A stretch of DNA of 13,670 nucleotides from Dunaliella salina (GCA_002284615.2 MU069568.1:233308-246977); one strand, 5' to 3'; counted from the stretch's first letter, positions 6,530 to 13,620 are shown. A program made the numbers and translations. The notes: a model not told the origin generated them from the sequence alone.

Positions 6530-7887
6530 TTGAAGGATGGAGAGGAGACTGCTCGGGTGAACCCTGACACAGGTGTGAAGCAGAGCTGCTTTTTGTTCCC
6601 TCTGCTTTTCTCTCTGTATATTAATGAAATTGTGGAGGGGTGCAAAATGCTGTCTCGGGTATGGCTGAGTTCTACGTGACGCACACGTTACATGATGATG
6701 ATCTGACACTGATGGCAAACGATCCGAATGCTCAGCAGGCATGCTGAACCGCTTGCATGTGTATGCCCAGAAGAAGCATTTAATTATCAACACAGCCAAG
6801 TCTGAAATGGTGCACTTCAATTCCTCTTGGTCAGATCTGCATGTGTTTCGTATTGGGGGGGTGCCACTGGCGCACATGGGGTATTGAAGTATCTCGGCAT
6901 CTTCCACAAGTGCATGAGCATGGCCAAATCCTCTGAACATGCTGCTGACCCCTTCATGGCGTCTGCTTTTCGGTTTCACCATCTTGTTCGAGAAAATTCC
7001 CTGGCAAATAGGCCGTATGTCTCTGTGGCTTGGGAAGACGTATTCTAGCTGGGGCACTGAGTACATTGGAGCGGGCAAAGTGACCTGCAAGTGTAGCACA
7101 GGAGTTTTCTTGAGAGTAAGCTGGGTGTCAAGCGTACCACTACAAACTTGGGTGTGCTGAGGGAGTGTGGTCATGATCCGCTTCATTTTTACGGGTTCAG
7201 GTCTATTGTCAACACGGATAATAGCATGCTGAGATCTTACAGCGAGACGTTGAGAAGCATGCTGAAAGCAGGTTTGAACGTTCATTCACGTGAGCCATCC
7301 TGCTGGACTGCACAAGTTTAAGATGCCTACCAAGGCCTGCGGCACTGCGATTCCTTTGTGCAAGTTGTGCGGCAGGTCACCCCTATTTCTATCCAAGAGT
7401 TTACTGATGACCTCAGACACAGGTTGCGGGCAGTGTGGAGAAATGTTGAGGGAGTGAACTCGTGGGACACTTGCAGTAAACTGGCAACTTACAAATCTTT
7501 TTTTGCAGTGCCTATTGATCACAATGCGCGTGCCCCTGCCCATTATCAAGGCACTTGCATTTGGATTTGCCTCAACATGTCATGAGGAATGTTAGCCGTT
7601 TCAGACTTAGGGCACACACCTTGAAGGTGGAGACAGCGGCTTGGGATACTCGGAAGTCGCGTTTATGTGATTGCTGTCCTTGTGATGAGATCCAAGATGA
7701 AGCTCATGCCCCTTTGGTTTGCAGAGATGCAGATGTCTGTGCTTTGAGGAGAAAGTGTGCTTACTTGTTCAACTGCTTCTCTAGTGCTTTTTCAATGGAG
7801 CCCTTATTTATAAGCTAGTGCCCAGGCCGTTCATGATTTCCTCTTGCAACACAACAAGCTCAGTTTTTTTGTTTCTGAGCTTCTGGA
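6530..7887 (+). pseudogene. Reverse transcriptase, rest of palm/thumb and C-terminal zinc domain (LINE-1)
   Basis: LINE-1 resumes at KDGEETARVNPDTGVKQ (6533-6590). FPLLFSLYINEI follows, then the catalytic motif HTLHDDDLTLMAND (about 6680-6720), where HDDD stands for YADD. HLIINTAKSEMVHFNSS (6778-6830) and the KYLGIFHK block complete the thumb. A connector region (ECGHDPLHFYGFRSIVN, FTDDLRHRLRAVWRNVEG) leads to NVSRFRLRAHTLKVETAAWD and the CX2CX9HX4C knuckle CDCCPCDEIQDEAHAPLVC (7670-7726). The element is cut at 7887 after SEL. Many frameshifts and stops and the altered YADD make it dead. It is the most decayed of the three plus-strand LINEs, as expected for the outermost layer. Confidence 0.88.
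7880..7887. repeat. Target-site duplication, left, of LINE copy 2 (CTTCTGGA)
   Basis: CTTCTGGA here and CTTATGGA at 9470-9477 (one mismatch) flank copy 2. The LINE-1 frame ends at the first and continues from the second into GTTATGTTGGCTGG, as in the uninterrupted antisense copy at 1210-1543. Confidence 0.7.
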
Positions 7888-7904
7888 GAAACGAGAAGAG
7901 TACA

Positions 7905-8457
7905 CACAGGCTGTGCTGGCAGGAACGGCTATCAATATCAAAGGTTTTGCGCGGCCGATTGTGTCAAGTGTGGGGCGATTTAGAAAGTGCTGAGCCAAGA
8001 GGGCACTGTCATAAGCGGGCCTCCTATCATCGTTGGTTTGCTTCTCCTTTAGGACCTTTGAATGCTACTGATTGCCCGTACAAGGTGCCTAGATATCTCA
8101 ATCTTGATCTGAGTTGGCGAGTACAATGGAATGTCTCCCGATTTAGACTGCGTGCTCACAATCTAGGAGTTGAAAGAGCTTGTTGGCAGCCTGAGAACAA
8201 TGGCCATTGTGACCTGTGTAACTTGAATGATCTGCAAGACGGGAAACATTCTCTTTTCCTTTGCAACTGTGAAAGTGTGTGTGCTATTCGAAACAATTAT
8301 GCACATCTTTTCTTTGAAGCTTCGCCACAAACAAGAATTTCCCTTAAAGCTTCTGCTTTTCACCATTCTGAGGTTAGCAATGAGGACGTTTTTTCAATTT
8401 TTGAGTCAAGAGTCGAACCAGTTGTACAAGTTCATATCTGATATTATGAACGTTTGA
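7905..8457 (+). pseudogene. LINE copy 2 C-terminal domain
   Basis: The frame from about 7905 reads LRGRLCQVWGDLESAEP, ASYHRWFASPLGPLNA, PRYLNLDLSWRVQWNVSRFR and then the zinc knuckle CDLCNLNDLQDGKHSLFLC (CX2CX9HX4C, 8211-8267) and NNYAHLFFE. A one-base slip near 8350-8370 moves the end (FFQFLSQESNQLYKFISDIM) into another frame. The final codons ATTATGAACGTT are where copy 3 inserted. The order matches LINE-1 and copy 3 throughout. The domain is expected to act with the RT in RNA or DNA binding; that role is family-based inference. Confidence 0.82.
8444..8455. repeat. 12-bp target-site duplication, left, of LINE copy 3
   Basis: TTATGAACGTTT occurs here and at 9382-9393, exactly at the two ends of copy 3. 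Joining the copy 2 blocks at one duplicate gives a continuous LINE 3' end. Confidence 0.9.
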
Positions 8458-9381
8458 TGAACAGGCTTCCTCAAGTCTCTTTTGGGTGTTAAGAGGGCAA
8501 CAGAGACACATTGCTTATTAAGAGAGACGGGACAGATGCCCCTTTACTTCTACTGGTTCAGGTGTACTGTGAGATTCTGGAATTCTCTCTTGAGCACAAA
8601 CAATGACCTCTTGGGCAGAGTTGTACAAGCAGACCTACGTTTTGCTGACAGGAAAGGCAGTTGGACTCACCAGGTTGTTGCAGCCTTGAATGACATGCCC
8701 ACTGCCCAGCACATTGCTGCTGCCGTTCGCTCCAAAGCCAAGATTAATATGAGTGACTTTAAGGGTGTTCTTCGTGAGCAAGTCATCCATGTCTGGAGAT
8801 GCCTAGACAATGTGACTCCACAAGAGCCCCATGCTTCCAGCAGAATCATGAGGACGTATCACACACACTTTGGCATTCCATCAGGCAATGTACCTGGCTG
8901 GTGGGATGCCAGGAAGAGGAACAAAAAACCACTCTACTTGCGACAAAACATTTCACATGAATTATTGCACAGCATTTCGTGCCTACGTCTATCCAGTCAC
9001 AATCTTCGGGAAGAAACCCAACGGCATCACGGGAATAGGTGCCCTTACGAGCTCAGGATTTGCAACAAATGCGATTGGCACACTGTGCAAGATGAAGAGC
9101 ACATTATTCTGGAGTGCCCTTCCCAGGATCTGACAGACTTGCGCAATCAGTTCCATCATTTGTTCAGCTGTGCACGTCCCGGTTGCCCAGTACGCCTCAG
9201 AGACTTCATGAACCAAGCTAATGTTTTAGAATTAGCCAAGTTTGTGTCTGCATGCTTGACATGCTGTGCCTGACTTTTGAGCAATGCTTTCATTTTTGCT
9301 TAAATTGGTCTGGTTACAGGCCTCTAAGTCTCCGCTCAGCTGCCCTTGTAGGCGGATAAAGCGATGTAACCTTACCTTACC
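8456..9381 (+). mobile_element. LINE copy 3, 5'-truncated, innermost layer
   Basis: The 926-bp element starts within the LINE connector region (GFLKSLLGVKRATE) and ends with an untranslated region (9274-9360) and the tail TGTAACCTTACCTTACC. It is flanked by a perfect 12-bp duplication. Its reading frame is intact from the truncation point to the stop, unlike the outer copies, so it is the youngest layer. Confidence 0.9.
8461..9273 (+). CDS. LINE copy 3 C-terminal fragment, uninterrupted frame
   Basis: A 270-residue open frame with no genuine start codon, because the element was cut off on insertion. It reads FLKSLLGVKRATETH, LYFYWFRCTVRFWNSLL, WTHQVVAALNDMP, LREQVIHVWRCLDN, then LRLSSHNLREETQRH, the knuckle CNKCDWHTVQDEEHIILEC (9064-9120, CX2CX9HX4C) and LRNQFHHLFSC. 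In full LINEs this region follows the RT thumb. It carries no catalytic domain. It is a partial retroelement protein and is not expected to be expressed usefully. It belongs to a subfamily clearly different from LINE-1, because only the motif skeleton is shared. Confidence 0.85.
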   Translation, partial: TGFLKSLLGVKRATETHCLLRETGQMPLYFYWFRCTVRFWNSLLSTNNDLLGRVVQADLRFADRKGSWTHQVVAALNDMPTAQHIAAAVRSKAKINMSDFKGVLREQVIHVWRCLDNVTPQEPHASSRIMRTYHTHFGIPSGNVPGWWDARKRNKKPLYLRQNISHELLHSISCLRLSSHNLREETQRHHGNRCPYELRICNKCDWHTVQDEEHIILECPSQDLTDLRNQFHHLFSCARPGCPVRLRDFMNQANVLELAKFVSACLTCCA

Positions 9382-9393
9382 TTATGAACGTTT
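9382..9393. repeat. 12-bp target-site duplication, right, of LINE copy 3
   Basis: This is the partner of 8444-8455, following the TTACCTTACC tail directly. Confidence 0.9.
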
Positions 9394-9469
9394 TTTGTGA
9401 AGCTGGCAGGGACCAGCCGGCTCATCAGTCAAACCACCTGGCTGAAGGCCAAAACCTATGTAACCTAAC

Positions 9470-9477
9470 CTTATGGA
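9470..9477. repeat. Target-site duplication, right, of LINE copy 2 (CTTATGGA)
   Basis: This is the partner of 7880-7887. It starts the last block of LINE-1. Confidence 0.7.
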
Positions 9478-9552
9478 CGTTATGTTGGCTGGTAGGACCA
9501 GTCACAGGCTGATCTGTCGAACACTCTGACTGAAGATCCCCCCATGTAAATC
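9471..9552 (+). mobile_element. 3' end of LINE-1
   Basis: Bases TTATGGACGTTATGTTGGC through CCATGTAAATC are the reverse complement of about 1210-1295, with scattered differences. This shows that the LINE-1 family ends in TGTAAATC, not in the TGTAACCTTACC tail of copies 2 and 3. Confidence 0.88.
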
Positions 9553-10135
9553 TGCAACTGTAAGCAAGGCAGGCACAGATCAGCCAAAACCTGGAATGAT
9601 TTAAATATACTGATTACTGAATGTTAAAAAGTGTACTAACACACTGAAAAATGGCGCCTGAGCATCCTTGGAAGCAGAACAGCATAAACAAAGAACAGTT
9701 TTGGTCGGAGTGTAAAAGATGAGTTGACAAACAGTGTTGCACCGCAAAATTGCTGGGTGTTGAATTAACACAAACATCATGGTATGCGGACCAGTCAAAC
9801 CTGGTCGCTCGCAGTTCATCTCAAGTATTGTTCACTTCCGAGAAAAAAAAAACCATTTCTCTCATTCTCACCTGTGGCAAGTATTGTTATAGGGGACAGG
9901 AAAAAGACAAGGAAAAAGGCAAACCAAAGAATATAAAGTACAGCCTCAAACACCAAAAACAAGCTCCCATCCCTCTGGCGGATCTGGGGCTCCTGGCTCT
10001 GCTTTCCTGCCTCAAGCCGTAGGTATCAAAGCTGCCTAGGCAGCATAAACCTTCAAATTCATGGTCCAAACGAACAAAACTCAAGGGGATTGCTCAAAAT
10101 GAAGCAGGCAAACATTATAAGAGGTCTGGCATGGC
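9553..10135. other. Non-coding stretch, no gene recognised
   Basis: No coding frame with recognisable content is seen. Short open frames on both strands are low-complexity or Lys-rich translations of A-rich sequence. Confidence 0.5.
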
Positions 10136-10520
10136 GTGATTTTGACTGAGCCAGGTTCAGATCTAGGTCACCAAAAAAAAGCGCGTTGCTCATGTGCTCA
10201 TGCAGTTTGCCAACTCGGACAAGGGTGCTATGAAGTTCTACTCACAACTGCTGTCGTCCACACGCTGCCTGCACTGCCATTGTGTGTTTCTTTGCTCAAA
10301 AAGCAAAAGCATTGCATGCCTGGCCAACACACCATGCAATGCCCATCCATTCAAAACCATAGCCAACTGTTGCATGTGCTCATGCACTCAACCTCTCAGG
10401 TGTACTAAAATAAAAGTGTCGTGACCTGACTCACGCTCTCATTTTTATTTTCCGCTCTGATATCAGACAGAAACCTTGGCAACCTGGAGGAGAAGAAGAA
10501 TCGCGAAAGAGAGGGGGACC
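10136..10520. other. Weak plus-strand frame and probable 3' untranslated region of the minus-strand gene
   Basis: A plus-strand frame at 10194-10424 starts MLMQFANSDKGAMKFYSQLLSS, which reads like an exon, but it decays into Cys-rich sequence and has no clear splice sites, so I do not call a gene. AATAAA occurs on the plus strand at 10409-10414 and on the minus strand at 10449-10444. The minus-strand one lies about 72 bases after the stop of the spliced gene and could be its polyadenylation signal. Confidence 0.35.
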
Positions 10521-10668
10521 TTAGAATCCAAGGCCCCACTTGTCGACAGCCTCTTCCAGGGGCAGGGGATCTGACTTTAATGGACACTCAGCCTGCTCTG
10601 CTGCTTCCGCAGGGCACTGAGAGCCGATGACCATGAGCAGGGCTTTCAGGTTGGGGAAGACAGGCATC
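10521..10668 (-). CDS. Terminal exon of a spliced minus-strand gene (possible bZIP-type regulator)
   Basis: Minus strand, entered after CTTGCTGTGCAG at 10669. The first base G completes a Ser codon begun in the previous exon (phase 2), and the frame then reads MPVFPNLKALLMVIGSQCP, ending ...EEAVDKWGLGF and TAA at 10523-10521. Codons favour G or C in the third position, unlike the surrounding DNA. Together with the previous exon it gives LTPLQICKLTVLS followed by MPVFPNL. That resembles the 'LTP-x-Q-x-A...V-x-SYP-x-x-P' segment I associate with C-terminal domains of algal bZIP proteins. The DNA-binding region would lie beyond the right edge, so the family name is tentative. The gene structure is well supported. 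Confidence 0.65.
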
Positions 10669-11022
10669 CTGCACAGCAAGCAGCATGAGCATGGCCAAGA
10701 GCAGTGAGCCGACAAACTGAGCAGGGCAAGTAGCTTGTTGGAGGAAAACGTGTTTAGCACTCGGCGCGGCAGGAGCACAGTCCGGTCAGCCAAAGAACAA
10801 AAGAGAAAAAGTAGGGATGAAAAGGGGCTGGGTGTGCGGCCCATGATGCATGAGTAGAGGTCACACAACATTCAATCATTCCCTGCTGCTGTGGCACATC
10901 CCAATGAACAGTCTCTTTTCATGTGCTTCCAGCTACAAGCTACATAGCCTTTGCTAAATACCAACAGCTGCAATCGCCTTGTAGCTTCTCACAGGGCTTT
11001 CAAATCCCATGCACCCATTCGT

Positions 11023-11350
11023 CAAGGACAGGCGTGCCTTAATGCCATTGCTCCTCTGTGTGCCTTTGTGCTTTTGCCATTGCCTTCGCGCCTTCGTGCG
11101 CCTTTGTGCTCTTCCCATTGCCTTTGTGCGCCTTAGTGAGTACGTCAAGGACAGGTGCACCTTTGTGCCTTTGCCATCGCCTGTTCGACTTTGTGTGCCT
11201 CCATGCGCACTTGTGCCTTTGCCATTTCCCTTGTGCCTGTGAGCAGTAGGTCAGGGAGAGGTGCACTCCTATGCCTTGGTGCCTTTGCTATTGCCTTGGT
11301 GACTTTGAGCCTTTGTACCTCTGTGAACAGAAGGTCAAGGACAGGTATGC
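11023..11350. repeat. Diverged minisatellite in an intron
   Basis: A GTCAAGGACAGGTG-like word recurs at about 11024, 11145, 11250 and 11334. Between the words are many variants of GCCTTTGTGCCTTTGCCATTGCC. Unit length shrinks from about 121 to 105 to 84 bases. All of it lies within the 1,074-nt intron 11742-10669 of the minus-strand gene. Open frames across it are low-complexity and not genes. Confidence 0.8.
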
Positions 11351-11742
11351 CTGGATTGATAGCATTGCAGGCGTGAGCTTTATCCCTGGAGGCATGGCTC
11401 CATGGAAACAAGGTCAACCTTGCTTTCCTCATGCCAGAAGAATGCAGCACCCAATCAACCCGACTCCCTACCAGCTCCTACACCAGCAATCCTGCACGCG
11501 CCCATGCCTTGCCCTGAATGCAACCCCATCATGCACATGGTCTGTGTTGTGCAGCGCAACTCCTAAGGATCTTCGGGTACAAATTCTGAGTGTTGAAGTC
11601 AATTAAAGAAGGAATTGTTCTTGCACAAGGTGTGGGTTTTGCTGTGTCAGCTTACATCAGCATTGGTTGTCAAATAGGCATGCGCCGCAGAATGGCGATG
11701 GAAGCTGACAGCGATGGGAATCATTCGGTGTGCAGCACTCAC

Positions 11743-11957
11743 GAGAGGACGGTGAGCTTGCAGATCTGGAGGGGCGTCAGCAGCTTGAGTGTCATGAAGG
11801 AAGCCAACACTTGCATGGTGTTCAATTGCCGCAGGTTGCGAGCTAGGCAGGCCGTGGTCTGGAAGGTGTCCACGTACTTGCGGTCCTGCATGAGCTTGTT
11901 TGCTTGCGACTGGTTCCCGATCATGGCGCGCTCCAGTCTTTCTTTCAGGATCTCCCT
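11743..11957 (-). CDS. Penultimate exon of the spliced minus-strand gene
   Basis: Minus strand, 215 nt, entered after TACCATTTTGCAG (AG at 11959-11958) and left at CTCTC before GTGAGTGC (donor at 11742). It reads REILKERLERAMIGNQSQAN, DRKYVDTFQTTACLARNLRQ and ends KLLTPLQICKLTVLS with two bases of the Ser codon. The start is amphipathic and probably helical. The order 'ER..I..N.Q....t....v...LR.LN.......LTPLQ' fits C-terminal regulatory domains of algal bZIP-type factors by pattern; this is inference without a search. Codon choice is biased to G/C in third positions. The phase matches both neighbours. A 185-residue frame on the same strand overlaps it but is a different frame and runs through repeats. 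Confidence 0.75.
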
Positions 11958-12410
11958 CTGCAAAATGGTAAGCAATGCAGTATGCCAAGCAGTCTACCTC
12001 AGTGATGTAGAATGCGGGAGGCGCTGCAGTCTGCCTTGCAGGATTCCTTCCGTAAAATGGAAAGCTACGCAGTGTGCCCCGCCGCATTTCCCTCTGCAAG
12101 GCGGTAAGCAGCGCAGGAAGCAATGCAGTCTGTCTCAGCAACATAGGCTGCGTTCTGCAATGCAGTCTGCCTTTCAGGATCTCCATTTGCAAAGTGATAA
12201 GCATTGCAGTAAGCCATTTTGTATGGCTAAAGTGGTTTGCCTTGCAGGAGCTCCTTCCGCAAAATGGTCAGCAATGCAGTCTGCCTTCAAGATCTCCCTT
12301 TGCAGAAGAGTAAACAATGCAGTAAGCAATGCAGGCTGCCTTAGCAATGCAGGCTGCTGTACGCAATGCAGTCTGCTTTGGAGGATCTCCCTCTACAAAA
12401 TGATAAGCAA
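11946..12410 (-). repeat. Seven diverged copies of a 3' splice site plus exon start
   Basis: In plus-strand orientation a 35-base motif, AGGATCTCCCTCTGCAAAAT then GGTAAGCAATGCAGT, occurs at about 11947 (the real intron/exon boundary), 12039, 12083, 12175, 12245, 12288 and 12381. Linkers between copies are rich in GCAATGCAGTCTGCC. On the minus strand each copy is the acceptor region plus the start of the next exon. The AG of the acceptor survives at least in the copies at 12083 and 12381. Confidence 0.85.
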
Positions 12411-12420
12411 AACAAGGAGC

Positions 12421-12798
12421 CTCAAAATCCTGTGTCGGCATACATAGGAGGTTGGACAGCATGCAAGGGCAACAAGAAGGGGAGAAGAGAGTGCACAAGG
12501 TGGACAAAAAGGTGTGCTATGTAAGCACACTTTCACTCTGAGGGGAAGGAAGAAAAGGGGTGTGGCTGACAGTAAACATGTAAAAACTCGGAATGACGAT
12601 AGAGCGCAGGATTTAGTGACCAGCCTCGCAAGGTTGACACCTTTGATGGAGCGCCAAATTTTACATGGAGCTACGTGCAAAGCACCATTCTTAGGCAAAC
12701 CCAAAACCGATCTGCCTATGCAACTCAAGCAGTTTGCCCCCCCCAACGGAACAGACTGAAGCTTGGCCTTCACAACTTCAGCACCCCCTTGCATTTAC
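12421..12798. other. Remaining intron sequence, no gene recognised
   Basis: This is the 5' part (minus strand) of the 841-nt intron 12798-11958. A short hairpin, GTGCT(ATGTA)AGCAC, lies near 12514. Plus-strand frames here (for example 12514-12759) have no recognisable domain. Confidence 0.45.
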
Positions 12799-12932
12799 CT
12801 CAATCAAATTCTTGTGGTGGCATGCACCACAGATGCCTTGAAGGGCCACGAAGTCCTTCATCTGCTCAGGCGAGATGTCCAGCTGCTTGGCAATGCTCAT
12901 CCAGAAGGGTGCCTCCACGCTCACCGCCTGGC
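12799..12932 (-). CDS. Upstream exon of the spliced minus-strand gene
   Basis: Minus strand, 134 nt, entered after ATACCGTTGCAG and left at TTGATTGAG before GTAAATGC. After two bases completing a codon it reads QAVSVEAPFWMSIAKQLDIS, then PEQMKDFVALQGICGAC and HHKNLIE, ending in phase 0. The next exon (11957) starts in phase 0 with REILKERL, so the frame is continuous. 'PFW..ia..L.is.eQm' looks like a segment that follows the leucine zipper in algal bZIP proteins, but this is a pattern resemblance only. A donor inside the exon (ATCT before GTGGTG) would break the phase, so it is less likely. The preceding exon must end with one base of a codon; the 30-nt candidate at 13049-13020 does. Confidence 0.65.
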
Positions 12933-13143
12933 CTGCAACGGTATTAAGCACATGGACTGGCTCTCAGGCACACCTCAACAGGCACCACAAAGGACATTCC
13001 TGTGTGAGAATTTGCTTACTTGATCTGACCTCCTTGCCCACCTCCTGGCCTGCAATGGTAGCAAGCACACGGACTAGCTTTCAGGCTCACCTCAGCAGGC
13101 ACTGCCATGGACATTCCTGTGTGGGAATTTCAAAACTTGATCA
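12911..13143. repeat. 117-bp tandem duplication across an intron/exon boundary
   Basis: Bases 12911-13027 and 13028-13143 are diverged direct copies with a period of 117. For example, CCTGGCCTGCAA is at 12927 and 13044, GGACATTCCTGTGTG is at 12992 and 13109, and TTGATC is at 13020 and 13136. On the minus strand each unit holds an acceptor, TTGCAG, followed by GCCAGGNGGTG. Confidence 0.88.
13020..13049 (-). CDS. Possible 30-nt micro-exon created by the duplication
   Basis: Minus strand, entered after GCTACCATTGCAG and left at GATCAA before GTAAGCAA, a good donor. It is two bases plus QEVGKEVRS plus one base, so its phases (2 nt in, 1 nt out) fit the exon at 12932-12799 and leave the reading frame unchanged. 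Its first bases copy the start of that exon. Whether it is spliced in is unknown. Confidence 0.3.
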
Positions 13144-13162
13144 GACTGGCCAAAAGGGCACT

Positions 13163-13267
13163 AGGCACTCCACCCCGAGGGCGTGGGGAACCCTGGCATT
13201 TTTGACTGCCAGAGAGGCACTCAACCCTGAGGACATGAGGGACCCTGGCATTTCTTGACTGCCAGTA
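13163..13267. repeat. Two-copy 52-bp tandem repeat
   Basis: Two units (13163-13214 and 13215-13267) share AGGCACTC, ACCCTGGCATTT and TTGACTGCCAG. Each unit also holds the CCCTGGCA...TGCCAG inverted words, so each can fold. Confidence 0.85.
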
Positions 13268-13618
13268 GCTAGGGTCTGACATGGGCACTAAATATTACGT
13301 TATACACTTTCTAGCCATTCTTCTGACCTGAGGGGAGGTGTGGAGGGGTGTTAAGATCTCAGGGATTGATTGGTCATTTCAGCACATAGGATTTTTGAGC
13401 GCACCATGCTGTATTAGAGGGTAAGTAATATTACGTCATTATTTCGTAATATATTTTTCCTGCCAAGTAATATTACATGTCGCACCCTACCATAGCACTG
13501 CCATCCTGTTGCAATGGTTTGCAGCAATCCACACAAACCGGTGGAGTCATGGCACTGCTACTGGCAGCCACAACCAGGCATGCTGCTTTGGGAGGGTCGG
13601 TCTGAGTTCAGCTTTGCT

Positions 13619-13620
<2 letters not shown>
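13268..13620. other. Non-coding stretch with GTAATATTAC palindromes
   Basis: No gene is seen. The 10-bp perfect palindrome GTAATATTAC occurs at 13425-13434 and 13467-13476, and ATATTACGT is also at 13292-13300. ATATTACG (13428-13435) pairs with CGTAATAT (13445-13452) around a 9-base loop. This region is probably intron or upstream sequence of the minus-strand gene. Confidence 0.6.

Larger units (their letters stand above)
7888..9470 (+). mobile_element. LINE copy 2, 5'-truncated, itself interrupted by copy 3
   Basis: Two blocks, 7888-8455 and 9382-9470, form one element. The first encodes the C-terminal domain of a LINE-1 relative. The second is its 3' untranslated region, which ends in TGTAACCTAACC exactly at the LINE-1 junction. 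The 3' untranslated region shares GCTGGCAGGGACCAGCCGG-type sequence and AACCACCTGGCTGAAGG with the LINE-1 end at 9471-9552. The element lacks an RT, having been truncated on insertion. Confidence 0.85.
3037..9552 (+). mobile_element. LINE-1: degenerate non-LTR retrotransposon, outer layer of a nest
   Basis: Three separated blocks make one element: 3037-3659 (RT fingers and palm motif A), about 6530-7887 (rest of RT and the C-terminal domain) and 9471-9552 (3' untranslated region). The blocks are co-linear with each other and with the other LINE copies here: the RT motifs continue directly across the first gap, and the C-terminal sequence ending ELL at 7887 continues as TTATGGACGTTATGTTGGC after the second. 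The two gaps are filled by other retroelements. The 3' end is set by comparison with the antisense copy at 1210-1543, which stops at the matching TGTAAATC. The 5' end is not found; the element is probably truncated or overwritten near 3037. No endonuclease of its own is visible. Confidence 0.85.

Noticed and set aside
6298..7285. Minus-strand frames of 128 and 269 codons opposite the LINE-1 RT
   Set aside because: They are antisense shadows of the plus-strand RT motifs and of the RLE element tail.
10194..10424. Possible plus-strand exon starting MLMQFANSDKGAMKFYSQLL
   Set aside because: Only the first 22 residues look protein-like. No splice partner or start context was found, so it is noted but not called as a gene.
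11009..11376. Several overlapping frames on both strands in the minisatellite
   Set aside because: The tandem repeat lacks stops in many frames, so these are translations of repeat units, not proteins.
11647..12204. A 185-codon minus-strand open frame
   Set aside because: It is in a different frame from the spliced exon over 11743-11957, and the remainder reads through intron repeats.
11590..12447. A 285-codon plus-strand open frame, the longest in the window
   Set aside because: It runs antisense through the supported exon 11957-11743 and then through the splice-site repeats. Its content is Cys/Ser/Leu-rich repeat translation with no domain.
12514..12759. Plus-strand 81-codon frame
   Set aside because: It lies inside the predicted minus-strand intron, with no recognisable domain.
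13426..13476. TAATATTAC as a geminivirus-type replication origin
   Set aside because: No replication-protein coding sequence, no iterons and no matching stem around the nonamer. The motif is a short AT-rich palindrome that can arise by chance.
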